DNA of 64,000 bases from NCBI RefSeq assembly GCF_001693755.1, contig NZ_LYST01000043.1, positions 186,001 to 250,000 of the forward strand. Reading direction: 5' to 3'. The stretch comes from Gilliamella sp. wkB171. Its GTDB lineage: Bacteria > Pseudomonadota > Gammaproteobacteria > Enterobacterales > Orbaceae. Numbering within the stretch: position 1 is the first letter of the stretch; each line of letters begins with the position of its first letter. The translations under genes and the position numbers were made by a program. Of the stretch, positions 1 to 9,712 are shown piece after piece. The notes below the pieces were generated by a model. The model did not search any database. It had not been told where the DNA came from and saw nothing but the letters and a program-made list of their open reading frames with translations.

Positions 1-2
1 AT

Positions 3-842
3 CGTTTTATACTCGATGAGAACCGACAAGTAAAATCAATTATTAAAGAAACACGCGGTATTGCTAACCAAATCGTTGAAGAAGTGATGATAATAGCCAA
101 TCAAGCTTTAACCATGCACTTAACTGACAAAATTGGTTTTGGTATTTTTAACGTCCATGCGGGTTTTGACCCTAAATTTATGGAGCAAATTTTAAAGATC
201 TTAAATGAACATGGCTTAACGCAATTTGATAAAGATGCTTTATTATCGTTTGAGGGGTATATCCAGCTGCGCCGTATCATCAATAACAATACCTTTTTAG
301 CCTCGCGCCTGCGAAAATTTCAAAGTCCTGCCGATTTTTCCCTTGAGCCAAGACCACATTTTGGACTCGGATTTAACGCTTATGCAACATGGACTTCGCC
401 AATTCGAAAATATGGGGATATGATAAACCATCGTTTAATTAAAGCTTCCCTGCGCCAGCTTCCATTAACGTCACCTAGCATAGAACTACTCAAAATAATG
501 GGTGAAAAGCGTAAAACATTACGCTTAGCCGAGCGTGATATGGCTGAAAATCTTTATGCACAATATTTATCGGATAAAATTAGCAATTGTTTTACCGCTG
601 AAATTATTGATATTAATCGCGGTGGTGCTCGGGTACGCTTAACGGATATTGGCGCTTTTGCATTCTTACCGCTGTCAATGATTCATCCTATACGTGAAGA
701 AATTTGCTCACTTCCGGAAGAAGGCGTTATCAAAATTAAAGACGAAATTTGCTATAAACTAACCGATACTATTTCAGTGGTTATCCATCAAGTTAAAAAA
801 GAAAATCAATCGATTATAGTTAAATTAGCGGATAGTCACTAA
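3..842 (+). CDS. rnb: Exoribonuclease II, C-terminal part (5' end outside window)
   Basis: RNase II degrades single-stranded RNA 3' to 5' in the cytoplasm. The reading frame is open from base 3, so the gene enters from the left and about 279 codons are visible. The part seen covers the end of the RNB catalytic domain, with the conserved WTSPIRKYGDMINHR segment that lines the RNA channel, followed by a C-terminal S1 domain (from about visible residue 195, around AEIIDINRGGARVRL). The order RNB then S1 and the short tail fit RNase II rather than RNase R, and a complete RNase R is present at 15896-18286. The first in-frame ATG at 84 is internal to the protein. The N-terminal cold-shock domains and catalytic aspartates lie outside the window. 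Confidence 0.93.
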   Translation, partial: RFILDENRQVKSIIKETRGIANQIVEEVMIIANQALTMHLTDKIGFGIFNVHAGFDPKFMEQILKILNEHGLTQFDKDALLSFEGYIQLRRIINNNTFLASRLRKFQSPADFSLEPRPHFGLGFNAYATWTSPIRKYGDMINHRLIKASLRQLPLTSPSIELLKIMGEKRKTLRLAERDMAENLYAQYLSDKISNCFTAEIIDINRGGARVRLTDIGAFAFLPLSMIHPIREEICSLPEEGVIKIKDEICYKLTDTISVVIHQVKKENQSIIVKLADSH

Positions 843-886
843 TGCACATTTTTTTATCATGATAAGCAGTAATAATTTGTCATTTA

Positions 887-908
887 TCCCCTGAAATCAA
901 TCAGGGGA
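887..908 (+). terminator. Stem-loop after rnb
   Basis: A perfect 8-bp inverted repeat, TCCCCTGA and TCAGGGGA, with a 6-base loop lies about 45 bases after the rnb stop. No T-run follows on either strand, so it may protect the 3' end of the transcript rather than terminate it. Confidence 0.4.
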
Positions 909-1032
909 ATACTGACTAATAATTAATGATATTTTAACGCTTAACCTCTTTTTTTTCTTGATAATATCTGATATCTTTCTTCACTCATTAAAATAATTAT
1001 TATAATTAGATAGGCAAGATGCAGAGGGTACT

Positions 1033-1269
1033 ATGTTATCAATTCATGGGCATGAAGTCTTACATATGATGGCTGGAAATAGCTATACAGAATCATCTCT
1101 AAAGGAAGCTATCGAAAAACAGTTTGGAAAACATGCTAAATTTCATACTTGCTCTCAAACTGATATGGATTCAACACAACTTATCTGTTTTTTAAAATTA
1201 AAAGGTAAATTTAAACCCGTTACTGATGTTGAATTTACGGTCAATGAAACAAAAATTTGTCGTCATTAA
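1033..1269 (+). CDS. yecH: YecH-like small metal-binding protein (DUF2492)
   Basis: A 78-residue protein that matches E. coli YecH closely from memory: it opens with SIHGHEVLHMM, has a central FHTCS motif and ends in KICRH. The conserved His and Cys residues (HGHEVL near the start, HTC in the middle, C-x-H at the end) suggest metal binding, which is how the family is described. The biological role is unknown. It stands alone, about 190 bases after rnb. The start is supported by the conserved N-terminus. Confidence 0.85.
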   Translation: MLSIHGHEVLHMMAGNSYTESSLKEAIEKQFGKHAKFHTCSQTDMDSTQLICFLKLKGKFKPVTDVEFTVNETKICRH

Positions 1270-1418
1270 GTTTCAAAATATGTTTAAGTGTTTTGAGACT
1301 GTTATAAATTTAAATTAATCGTATAGTGTATTTAATAGAATATGAGTATATAATTTCGGGCAAAGATTAATAGCCAGCCCTCAAATTACAACTCTAAAAA
1401 ATATTCATGGAATTTAAT

Positions 1419-2084
1419 ATGAAAATTAGTAACATTTTAATCTGCGCAATTGTTCCTATTCTTGTCGCCAGTTGTGTACATAGATCGGCTGCACCGGTGA
1501 AAAAAATTGAACAGCCTATTGAATCAGATGAGTTAACATTAATAAAACAAAAAACCGAATTAAATAATCCATATGTTGTTAATGCAAAAACACAATTACA
1601 GCAACTTATTGGCACAAAAAACTTCGATAATTACATTAAAAAAACCGGCATATTAAGTTGCCAAAATGATGAAAACCAATCATCTTGCGTGTTGAATTTT
1701 TATCTGACTGAATATTACAAGTTAAAATATAACCAACAAATTAAGAAAGTTATTGAAGAAAACCAGACCGAACATAAAATTGAATTAAGCAAAATAAAAG
1801 CAACGTCTGCTAATATAAAAAATTATTGTGACCTTTCGGCAGATTTTCTTGCTGCTGTTTATACCAATGACAATCAGAAAGTTTCTAGCTACTTTCAACC
1901 TTTATTCAAAATGTCAGAAGAAGAGATGTCTTCATTACATGCTAAAATCATCAAAGATAATTATTCACACTTCTTAATTGATGAAAATCCAAGTATTTTG
2001 CAAGAAATGAAAAGTGACTTTCTTGAAAAATGTTTAGACGATCCAAAAGATAACATTATTAATTATATCAATATTTTTAGATAA
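1419..2084 (+). CDS. Unknown lipoprotein upstream of opgGH
   Basis: A 221-residue protein whose function I do not recognise. The N-terminus is a type II signal peptide (MKISNILICAIVPILVASC) with lipobox LVAS-C, so it should be a lipid-anchored envelope protein. The mature part is lysine-rich, contains Cys pairs that could form disulfides (SCQNDENQSSC at about residues 84-94) and is predicted largely helical. I chose 1419 rather than 1407 because it has a GGA-type ribosome binding site and gives a cleaner signal peptide. The stop lies 18 bases before opgG, so it is probably cotranscribed with opgGH and may have a role linked to periplasmic glucans. That link is inference from position only. 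Confidence 0.7.
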   Translation: MKISNILICAIVPILVASCVHRSAAPVKKIEQPIESDELTLIKQKTELNNPYVVNAKTQLQQLIGTKNFDNYIKKTGILSCQNDENQSSCVLNFYLTEYYKLKYNQQIKKVIEENQTEHKIELSKIKATSANIKNYCDLSADFLAAVYTNDNQKVSSYFQPLFKMSEEEMSSLHAKIIKDNYSHFLIDENPSILQEMKSDFLEKCLDDPKDNIINYINIFR

Positions 2085-2102
2085 TCCTAACGCGAGTTTT
2101 TT

Positions 2103-3665
2103 ATGCACAATTTATTACCAATTAGTCAGTTTAGTAAAACATTCACTGGCAAGATGCTTTGCATAGTGTCGGCTTCTTGTATCAGTTTTTCTTCATGGGC
2201 TTTTTCGTTTAATGATGTGGTAACGCAAGCTGAAAATCTATCAAAACAAGCTTATGTACAACCAACTAAAAATATTCCAAACGAACTATCATCGCTGCAA
2301 TTCGCTGATTATCAGAAAATTCAATTTAATCACCAAAAAGCTTATTGGAGTGATCGAAAAAGCCGTTTCAAACTCGAGTTTTATCATGAAGGTATGTATT
2401 TTGATACACCTGTAAAAATCAATGAAATTGTAAATAACCAAGTTAACGAGATTAAATTTGATCCAAGTTACTTCGATTTAAGCAAAATTAATCTTGATAA
2501 GTTAGACACAAAACATCTTGGTTTTGCTGGATTTAAAGTCCATTATCCAATTAATAATCCGGCTAAAACAGATGACGAAATTTTCACTGCACTTGGTGGT
2601 AGTTACTTTAGAGCTGTAGGTAAAAATCAGCGTTATGGGCTTTCAGCAAGAGGTTTAGCCATTGATACGGGTGAAATGTCTGGTGAAGAGTTCCCTCGAT
2701 TTAAAGAGTTTTGGATTGAAAGACCGCTTCCTAATCAAAAACATTTAGTGATTTATGCACTACTTGACTCTCCTCGCGTCGCTGGTGCTTACAAACTTAC
2801 TTTGGTACCGAGTGTCGATACAACAATTACCGTTGAAGCTAAAGTATTTTTCCGAGATGGCGTAAAAAAACTCGGTGTTGCACCATTAACCAGCATGTAT
2901 TTATATGGACCAAATCAACCTTCGCCATTACTTAATTATCGTCCGGCGATGCATGATTCAAATGGATTATCAATTTTATCAAATAATAACGAATGGATTT
3001 GGCGACCACTCAATAATCCAAAACGTTTGTCTTTTTCATCATATAGTTTAGATAATCCTAAAGGATTTGGGTTAATTCAGCGAGATAAAGGCTTTGATGA
3101 TTATCAAGATCTTGATGATCACTATGAACAACGTCCGAGTGTTTGGACAGAAATTTTGGATGACTGGCACAAAGGGCGAGTTGAATTAGTTGAAATCCCG
3201 ACCGCAGATGAAACCAACGATAATATTGTTTCTTATTGGGTGCCAGAAAAACAATACAAAGCCGGTGACAGTATTAGTTTTAAATATCGCCTACATTATT
3301 CATTGGATGAACAACAACGCTATCCAGATAATATAGCAAGAGCAATTAGCACGCGATTATCACTTGGCGACATTAAACAGGCTAACTTAATTCGTAAACT
3401 TGATGGTTCTAATGCTTATGTTATTGATTTTGCAGGGCCTCAACTATCAGAACAAGTTCCGGTGAAAGTCATATCAAGCATCAATAATGGTTCTATTGTC
3501 AGTTGTGATGTCCAGTACAATCCGGTTATCAAAGGTTGGCGAGTACTGGTACGATTTAATGTTGAAGATAATAAAAAACCAACGGATATCCGCATCCAAT
3601 TAGCATCAGAAAAAACGAATGAAGTTTTATCTGAAACATGGAGCGGTCAATATCCTGGACAATAA
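2103..3665 (+). CDS. opgG: Osmoregulated periplasmic glucan biosynthesis protein G
   Basis: OpgG (MdoG) is a periplasmic protein needed for backbone or branch formation of osmoregulated periplasmic glucans together with OpgH. At 520 residues it has the family's usual length. A signal peptide of about 33 residues ends at SSWA-F. Family-typical blocks are visible: FHYP-like GFKVHYPINNP, YLGGSYFRAVG-like ALGGSYFRAVGKNQRYGLSARG, and FGLIQRDKGFDDYQDLDDHYEQRPS, which lies in the large beta-sandwich domain. It sits 18 bases after the lipoprotein gene and 23 bases before opgH, the standard opgGH arrangement. Confidence 0.95.
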   Translation: MHNLLPISQFSKTFTGKMLCIVSASCISFSSWAFSFNDVVTQAENLSKQAYVQPTKNIPNELSSLQFADYQKIQFNHQKAYWSDRKSRFKLEFYHEGMYFDTPVKINEIVNNQVNEIKFDPSYFDLSKINLDKLDTKHLGFAGFKVHYPINNPAKTDDEIFTALGGSYFRAVGKNQRYGLSARGLAIDTGEMSGEEFPRFKEFWIERPLPNQKHLVIYALLDSPRVAGAYKLTLVPSVDTTITVEAKVFFRDGVKKLGVAPLTSMYLYGPNQPSPLLNYRPAMHDSNGLSILSNNNEWIWRPLNNPKRLSFSSYSLDNPKGFGLIQRDKGFDDYQDLDDHYEQRPSVWTEILDDWHKGRVELVEIPTADETNDNIVSYWVPEKQYKAGDSISFKYRLHYSLDEQQRYPDNIARAISTRLSLGDIKQANLIRKLDGSNAYVIDFAGPQLSEQVPVKVISSINNGSIVSCDVQYNPVIKGWRVLVRFNVEDNKKPTDIRIQLASEKTNEVLSETWSGQYPGQ

Positions 3666-3688
3666 AACTATAACAATAAGCCAATAAT

Positions 3689-6046
3689 ATGAAAAACAAT
3701 TACTTTTCAACTCTTTCTGGCGCAGATGGTTGGCGCCAGAATTTAAAAAACAATGATATCCCTTCAGATGATAGTGAGTTTTTAAAATATCGTCTAAATC
3801 AAATTGGTGATACCTCAACTTATAACGCTGAAAGAAAGCAGCAGCCGAGTTATCCGGAAGTTGAACGGGTATCCATTCAACCACAAATATGGAATAAGCG
3901 TTATCACGCCAAAATGAAGTCAGGCTTGAATATTTTAGCGTTGATACGCCGATTAATCATGTTTGCGCTTATTGTGGTTCAAACCTATTTTGGTACCAGC
4001 TATTTATCAACACTATTACCTTATCAAAGCTGGCAAAAAATTAATTTTATGGCCAATTGGGCAATTAATCCTGAATTGGCAATATATAGTATTATTCCTT
4101 ATATTATACAATGGTTTATTATCGCTCTTTTTGCAATTTTATTTGCCTGGATCTCAATTGGATTTTGGACCAGTATTATGGGGCTTATTTTAGCTGTTAT
4201 GGGGAAAGATCGTTATACCATTGAGATTCCAAAAGATGCTGCAGCACATATTGATCCCAAACATCGCACAGCCCTTGTTATGCCAATTTGTAATGAAGAT
4301 GTCGCTCGTGTGTTTGCTGGATTACAAGCAACTTATCAATCATTAGTCGAGACTGGAAACGCTGCTTGCTGTGATTTCTATATTTTGAGTGATACCAATG
4401 ATCCTGATCTTTATGTCAATGAACTAAAAGCTTGGGCTGATTTTAATGCCCAAAAACAGAATAATGGTTGTAATGTTTTTTACCGCCATCGTAAGCGTCG
4501 TGTTAAGCGCAAAAGTGGCAACATTGATGACTTTTGCCGACGTTGGGGACACCTATATGAATATATGCTAATTCTTGATGCTGATAGCATTATGACAGGT
4601 GACTGCATACTTAATATGATTGCCATGATGGAAATGACACCTAAAGCGGGTATTTTACAATCTCCGCCTAAATCAGTCAGAATGAAAACCCTTTACGGTC
4701 GAATTCAGCAATTTGCTAACCAAATTTATAGTGATATTTTCTGTGCTGGAACCCACTTTTGGCAACTCAGTGAAGCCCAATACTGGGGACATAATGCGAT
4801 GATTCGCTTAAAGCCATTTATTGAGCACTGTATTTTATCGCCACTACAAAAACGTAAAGGCTCTATTCATATTTTATCGCATGACTTAGTCGAAGCTTCA
4901 TTAATGCGACGAGCAGGTTATGGTGTTTGGATTGCATATAACATGAATGGTAGCTATGAAGAGTTACCTGGAAATATGATTGAAGACCTTAAACGAGATA
5001 ATCGTTGGTGTATGGGGAATTTAATCAATTTACGCTTAATTTTTAAAAGTGGTATTACACTAACCCACCGTGTTATGTTTTTAACCAGTGGTATGGCATA
5101 TATCTCATCTCTGTTATGGTTGATATTTTTGATCTTCTCAACATTACTGCTATTAGTTTTTAATTTGTCAGATCAACAATATTTTTTCCAGCCAAACCAA
5201 TTTTATCCTACCTGGCCAAAATGGGATGAAAATTTAGCGATTCAACTATTATCTACCACTATGGTGTTATTATTTGCGCCAAAATTTTTCAGTTACGGCA
5301 TTATTATTGCTAAAACAGGCGCTAAAGAGGTGGGGGGGATCTTTAAATTAACACTATCAATATTTATTGAAATGATATGGTCAATGATTTTAGCGCCAAT
5401 ACGGATGATCTTTCACAGTAAATTTGTGATAAAAGCCTGGTTAGGGAGTAAAGTACAATGGAAATCACCATCGAGAAACGATGATACCTTAACGTGGGGA
5501 GAATCGTTCTATTTTTGCTGGCCTCTTTCATTATTAGGTATAGTTTGGCTATGTATTATTATTTGGTTAAATCCGCAATTTACATTATGGTATATCGCCA
5601 TACTTATCCCATTAACCATTTCACCACTGGTCATTAGGGTATCGGGTTTATCAAGTATTGGTATCAAAGCGCAAAAAGCAGGTTTGTTTTTAACTCCTGA
5701 AGAGACCCACCCAGCAAGAGCGATAACGCTTACAGGTGAGTATTTGGTAAAAACTGAAGCAAATATTGTTGATCATGGTTTTATAATGGCATTAGTTGAC
5801 CCTTTATATAATGCATTAGCCTGTGCATTATCTACATCGCGTCATATATCTAATGTAAAAAATCAGCAAAAACGTAGTGAACTGATTGAACAATTTGAAC
5901 AGGTTGACTTAACAAAAATCAAGAAAGAACAACAACTAGCAATTTTAGAAGACCCAATTATTCTTTCTGCACTTCATCGTCATATTTGGCAACAGCAAGA
6001 AAAATACGACAATTTATTCACTTTGTGGCAAAATGAACGCCAGTAA
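3689..6046 (+). CDS. opgH: Glucans biosynthesis glucosyltransferase H
   Basis: OpgH (MdoH) is an inner-membrane GT2 glucosyltransferase that uses UDP-glucose to make the linear glucan backbone. It begins with about 75 cytoplasmic residues and two membrane segments (about 88-110 and 140-170). The GT2 domain follows, with VMPICNEDVARVFAGL, the LILDADSIMTGD metal site and the acceptor-site block RDNRWCMGN, and then several more membrane segments. It has 785 residues, and the N-terminal cytoplasmic region looks some 50 residues shorter than in E. coli OpgH (847 residues, from memory). The C-terminal region ends in a helical cytoplasmic tail. A strong terminator follows directly. Confidence 0.95.
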   Translation: MKNNYFSTLSGADGWRQNLKNNDIPSDDSEFLKYRLNQIGDTSTYNAERKQQPSYPEVERVSIQPQIWNKRYHAKMKSGLNILALIRRLIMFALIVVQTYFGTSYLSTLLPYQSWQKINFMANWAINPELAIYSIIPYIIQWFIIALFAILFAWISIGFWTSIMGLILAVMGKDRYTIEIPKDAAAHIDPKHRTALVMPICNEDVARVFAGLQATYQSLVETGNAACCDFYILSDTNDPDLYVNELKAWADFNAQKQNNGCNVFYRHRKRRVKRKSGNIDDFCRRWGHLYEYMLILDADSIMTGDCILNMIAMMEMTPKAGILQSPPKSVRMKTLYGRIQQFANQIYSDIFCAGTHFWQLSEAQYWGHNAMIRLKPFIEHCILSPLQKRKGSIHILSHDLVEASLMRRAGYGVWIAYNMNGSYEELPGNMIEDLKRDNRWCMGNLINLRLIFKSGITLTHRVMFLTSGMAYISSLLWLIFLIFSTLLLLVFNLSDQQYFFQPNQFYPTWPKWDENLAIQLLSTTMVLLFAPKFFSYGIIIAKTGAKEVGGIFKLTLSIFIEMIWSMILAPIRMIFHSKFVIKAWLGSKVQWKSPSRNDDTLTWGESFYFCWPLSLLGIVWLCIIIWLNPQFTLWYIAILIPLTISPLVIRVSGLSSIGIKAQKAGLFLTPEETHPARAITLTGEYLVKTEANIVDHGFIMALVDPLYNALACALSTSRHISNVKNQQKRSELIEQFEQVDLTKIKKEQQLAILEDPIILSALHRHIWQQQEKYDNLFTLWQNERQ

Positions 6047-6049
6047 TTA

Positions 6050-6082
6050 AAAATAGGGCTTTAGCCCTATTTTCTTTTTTTT
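6050..6082 (+). terminator. Rho-independent terminator of opgGH
   Basis: A perfect 10-bp stem, AAAATAGGGC and GCCCTATTTT, with a TTTA loop is followed by an uninterrupted T-run. It lies a few bases after the opgH stop. Confidence 0.9.
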
Positions 6083-6114
6083 AGTAACTAATCAAAATCC
6101 ATGGATATTTTTTT

Positions 6115-7089
6115 ATGACTTGGCAACCTTCCTCATCTATCAATAATTTACTTAAGCGCGCAAAAATCATTTCACAAGTACGACAATTTTTTGCTGATCG
6201 CTGTATATTAGAAGTCGAAACGCCGACATTAAGCCAATATGCTGTTACAGATGTGCATTTAAGTTCATTTACGACAACATTTTTTAAACCAGGTGAATTT
6301 GACGAACAACTTGGACGAAAGATGTCTTTAATCACCAGCCCTGAATATCATATGAAACGTCTACTTGCCGCTGGTAGTGGTCCAATCTTTCAAATATGCA
6401 AATGCTTTCGTAATCATGAAGAAGTTGGTCGTTTTCATAATCCGGAATTTACCATGCTCGAATGGTATCGTATACAGTATGATATGATGCAAATGATTAA
6501 CGAAGTCGATGACCTATTACAAACTATTTTAGACTGTGAGCCTGCTGAACGAGTCTCGTACCAGAAGGCGTTTCAACGTCATCTTAATATTGATCCACTA
6601 GAAGCCGATCACGCGACATTAGTAAAAGCCATTAACCAACTTGATATTGGTATTAATGTTGATGATTATGACAAAGATGGGCTATTACAATGCTTATTTA
6701 CTTTTGGCGTAGAACCGCATATTGGACTTGAAAAACCGATTGCAGTGTATCACTTTCCAGCTTCCCAAGCCGCATTAGCTGCAATTAGTAGCGAAGATCA
6801 TCGCGTAGCTGGTCGCTTCGAGTTTTACTACAAAGGGGTTGAGCTTGCTAATGGTTTTAAAGAGTTAACAAATTCACAAGAGCAAAGACAGCGCTTTGAG
6901 CAAAATAATTTAGAACGTTCTAAACAAAATCTACCAGAACAAAATATTGACATTGAATTACTTGCCGCCATGGAGTCAGGTTTGCCGGATTGTGCAGGTG
7001 TTGCTATAGGTCTAGATCGCTTAATTATGTTAGCCCTCAATTCAGTGACCTTAGATGACGTTATATCGTTCACTTTTGATAGGGCTTAA
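6115..7089 (+). CDS. epmA: EF-P--(R)-beta-lysine ligase
   Basis: EpmA (PoxA/GenX/YjeA) is a truncated class II lysyl-tRNA synthetase paralogue that attaches (R)-beta-lysine to a lysine of elongation factor P. At 324 residues it has only the catalytic domain and lacks the N-terminal tRNA-binding domain. Motif 2 is seen as [20 protein letters not shown] and motif 3 as [14 protein letters not shown] near the C-terminus. The start at 6115 gives the family's typical MxWxPS opening. Its partners epmB and efp are not in the window. rmuC follows after 3 bases. Confidence 0.95.
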   Translation: MTWQPSSSINNLLKRAKIISQVRQFFADRCILEVETPTLSQYAVTDVHLSSFTTTFFKPGEFDEQLGRKMSLITSPEYHMKRLLAAGSGPIFQICKCFRNHEEVGRFHNPEFTMLEWYRIQYDMMQMINEVDDLLQTILDCEPAERVSYQKAFQRHLNIDPLEADHATLVKAINQLDIGINVDDYDKDGLLQCLFTFGVEPHIGLEKPIAVYHFPASQAALAAISSEDHRVAGRFEFYYKGVELANGFKELTNSQEQRQRFEQNNLERSKQNLPEQNIDIELLAAMESGLPDCAGVAIGLDRLIMLALNSVTLDDVISFTFDRA

Positions 7090-7092
7090 ACC

Positions 7093-8442
7093 ATGTTCGG
7101 AGCTTTAGGTTTAACGCAATGGTTTGCTATCATCATGACGGTGATAGCATTGATATTATTAATTGTAGTGATTAAATCTAAACTCACTATAAATAATATA
7201 AATCAGTTAGTTGAATTGCAACTTTCTCAAAAAAATCATGAAAATCAATCTTTGACTGAAAAGTTACAACAATTAGAAAATGAACTCAATCAATATCGTC
7301 TACAATATGTGACACAAAATGCAACTATTACTGAGCTAAAAACCCGTTTGGAAGAAACAAGAAGCTCTGCTTATGAAAAACAATCAATACTTGAGCAAAG
7401 TGAGCAGCGGCTAACAACTCAGTTTGAAAATTTAGCTAATCGCATTTTTGAACAAAGTGGTAAAAGAATAGAACAACAAAATAAGCAAAGCCTTGATTAT
7501 TTACTTTCTCCGCTAAAAGAGCAATTAGAAGGATTTAAAAAGCAGGTACAAGATAGCTTTGGTCAAGAGGCAAAAGAACGCCATACCTTGACGCATGAAA
7601 TCCGTAATTTGCAACAACTTAATGAGCAGATGACAAAAGAGGCTAACAACCTAACTAACGCTTTAAAAGGTAATAATAAAACCCAAGGTAATTGGGGTGA
7701 ATTTATTTTAAGTCAAATACTCGATAATTCAGGGCTAAGAGAAGGTTATGAGTATGATACCCAAGTTAATTTAACCAATGAAAACAATCTGCGATTGCAA
7801 CCAGATGTTATTGTTCACTTACCGCAAGGTGGTGATGTGGTCATTGACTCGAAAGTAACCCTCGTTGCTTATGAACGTTATTTTAATAGTGATGATGATA
7901 CGATTAAAAGTAAATCCATGACTGAACATTTAGCAGCTGTACGTAATCACTTAAAACAACTAAGCCAAAAAGATTATCATAAACTTAATGGAATTAATTC
8001 GTTAGATTATATTTTAATGTTTATTCCTGTTGAGCCAGCGTTTTTATCCGCCATTGATCATGATCCTGCATTGATTAACGATGCTTTAAAAAATAATATT
8101 ATGATAGTAAGTCCAACCACATTATTAGTTGCTTTACGTACGATTCATAACTTATGGCGCTATGAATACCAAAATCGCAATGCTGAATTAATTGCCGACA
8201 AAGCAAGTAAATTATATGATAAAGTTCGTGGTTTTATTGAAGATATGGAAAACTTAGGCAATTGCCTTGATAAAGCCCAGCAAACTTATCAAAATTCGTT
8301 AAATAAACTATCTAAAGGACGTGGTAATATAATTGGACAAATTGAACGTTTTCGTGAAATGGGCATCGAAGTTAAAAAACCGATCAATCCTGATCTAGCT
8401 TTAATATCGAAAGATGAAGTTGATAGTGAAAACGAAGATTAA
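7093..8442 (+). CDS. rmuC: DNA recombination protein RmuC homologue
   Basis: RmuC limits inversions at short inverted repeats and has a nuclease-like core. The 449-residue protein has one N-terminal membrane segment (residues about 8-28), a long coiled coil (about 35-200, rich in Q, E and K) and the RmuC core. The core motif VVIDSKVTLVAYERYF contains the D-x-K pair typical of PD-(D/E)XK-type folds. It starts 3 bases after epmA and is likely cotranscribed with it. The exact biochemical role of the family is not settled. Confidence 0.93.
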   Translation: MFGALGLTQWFAIIMTVIALILLIVVIKSKLTINNINQLVELQLSQKNHENQSLTEKLQQLENELNQYRLQYVTQNATITELKTRLEETRSSAYEKQSILEQSEQRLTTQFENLANRIFEQSGKRIEQQNKQSLDYLLSPLKEQLEGFKKQVQDSFGQEAKERHTLTHEIRNLQQLNEQMTKEANNLTNALKGNNKTQGNWGEFILSQILDNSGLREGYEYDTQVNLTNENNLRLQPDVIVHLPQGGDVVIDSKVTLVAYERYFNSDDDTIKSKSMTEHLAAVRNHLKQLSQKDYHKLNGINSLDYILMFIPVEPAFLSAIDHDPALINDALKNNIMIVSPTTLLVALRTIHNLWRYEYQNRNAELIADKASKLYDKVRGFIEDMENLGNCLDKAQQTYQNSLNKLSKGRGNIIGQIERFREMGIEVKKPINPDLALISKDEVDSENED

Positions 8443-8593
8443 CTGTTATTGTCTAATAATCTTAAATTGTTAATACCACTAGTTACTATGTTGTTAAATT
8501 TTTAGAGGAAACACATATTTCAGCATCAAAATAATATTATTTACCCTTATTGAAATTATGTGTACACTCATTTACGCAAAAAAGGAAGCGCAT

Positions 8594-8839
8594 ATGGCAA
8601 AAAAACCAGTGACAGAACCAAGTTTTGAACAAACACTTAAGCAACTTGAAGCGATTGTTTCACAACTGGAAAATGGTGATTTACCATTAGATGAAGCATT
8701 AAATGAGTTTGAAAAAGGGGTTAAATTAGCCCGAACAGGACAAAAACAATTACAACAAGCAGAACAACGTATTCAGATATTATTATCTGAAAATAGTGAT
8801 GCGCAGTTGTCTGAATTCTCGATTAATCATGATGAATAG
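8594..8839 (+). CDS. xseB: Exodeoxyribonuclease VII small subunit
   Basis: XseB combines with XseA to cut single-stranded DNA into oligonucleotides. The 81-residue protein has the full family pattern: [20 protein letters not shown], then [17 protein letters not shown] and a helical [11 protein letters not shown]. The start is the ATG at 8594, preceded by AAAGGAAG. An upstream non-ATG extension from 8558 is not needed. It is the first gene of the xseB-ispA-dxs operon and overlaps ispA. Confidence 0.95.
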   Translation: MAKKPVTEPSFEQTLKQLEAIVSQLENGDLPLDEALNEFEKGVKLARTGQKQLQQAEQRIQILLSENSDAQLSEFSINHDE

Positions 8840-9701
8840 TCTCAATGTATTACAAGAACGGATTAATTCGTTTTTAGCAACCTATATTTCGCAGTTTACT
8901 TGTTCCGAATTACAACAAGCAATGCGTTATAGCTTGTTAGCAGGGGGCAAGCGAATTAGGCCTATTCTGGTTTATTTAACAGGACAGATGTTTAATTGTT
9001 CACTCTCTAAGCTTGATGATGCTGCGGCAGCCATTGAAGCAATACATACCTATTCGTTAATCCATGACGATTTACCCGCTATGGATAATGATGATTTACG
9101 TCGAGGCAAACCAACTTGTCACATAAAATTTGGGCAAGCACAGGCAATATTAGCCGGCGATGCCTTACAAACGTTAGCATTCACTATACTCTCTGAAAGC
9201 CAACACATTAATGACCAAACTAAAATTTCAATGATTGCTGAACTTGCCAAAGCTAGTGGATTAAATGGCATGTGCATTGGGCAGTCACTGGATTTACAAG
9301 CTGAACATCAAACTGTCACGCTTGAGCATTTACAACAAATACACAATTATAAAACGGGTGCACTAATCAAAGCAGCCGTCCGACTTGGTGCTTTGGCATG
9401 TGGAGAAGAAAGTAAACCTTACTATGCCATGTTAGACAGTTATGCTCAAGCAATTGGGTTAGCGTTTCAAATTCAGGATGATATTTTAGATATAATCGGT
9501 GATCAAGCAATTATGGGCAAACCCCAAGGTTCAGATATCGCGCAAGAAAAGAGCACGTATCCCGCCTTAATTGGACTACAATCAGCAATAAAAATGACCC
9601 AAACATTGTATGACCAAGCTATCGATAGTCTTCGCCAAATACCTTATGATAGCCAACCATTACAAAATCTGGCTGATTTTATTATTAATCGTAAAAGTTA
9701 A
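8829..9701 (+). CDS. ispA: (2E,6E)-farnesyl diphosphate synthase
   Basis: IspA condenses dimethylallyl diphosphate with two isopentenyl diphosphates to give farnesyl diphosphate, the precursor of undecaprenyl and quinone side chains. About 290 residues. The first aspartate-rich motif is in [15 protein letters not shown] and the second in [13 protein letters not shown], with GGKRIRP upstream for diphosphate binding. ATGs at 8829 and 8832 are both possible. Either overlaps the end of xseB by about 8-11 bases, which indicates translational coupling. dxs follows 11 bases later. Confidence 0.95.
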   Translation: MMNSLNVLQERINSFLATYISQFTCSELQQAMRYSLLAGGKRIRPILVYLTGQMFNCSLSKLDDAAAAIEAIHTYSLIHDDLPAMDNDDLRRGKPTCHIKFGQAQAILAGDALQTLAFTILSESQHINDQTKISMIAELAKASGLNGMCIGQSLDLQAEHQTVTLEHLQQIHNYKTGALIKAAVRLGALACGEESKPYYAMLDSYAQAIGLAFQIQDDILDIIGDQAIMGKPQGSDIAQEKSTYPALIGLQSAIKMTQTLYDQAIDSLRQIPYDSQPLQNLADFIINRKS

Positions 9702-9712
9702 ACAATAGCTCA

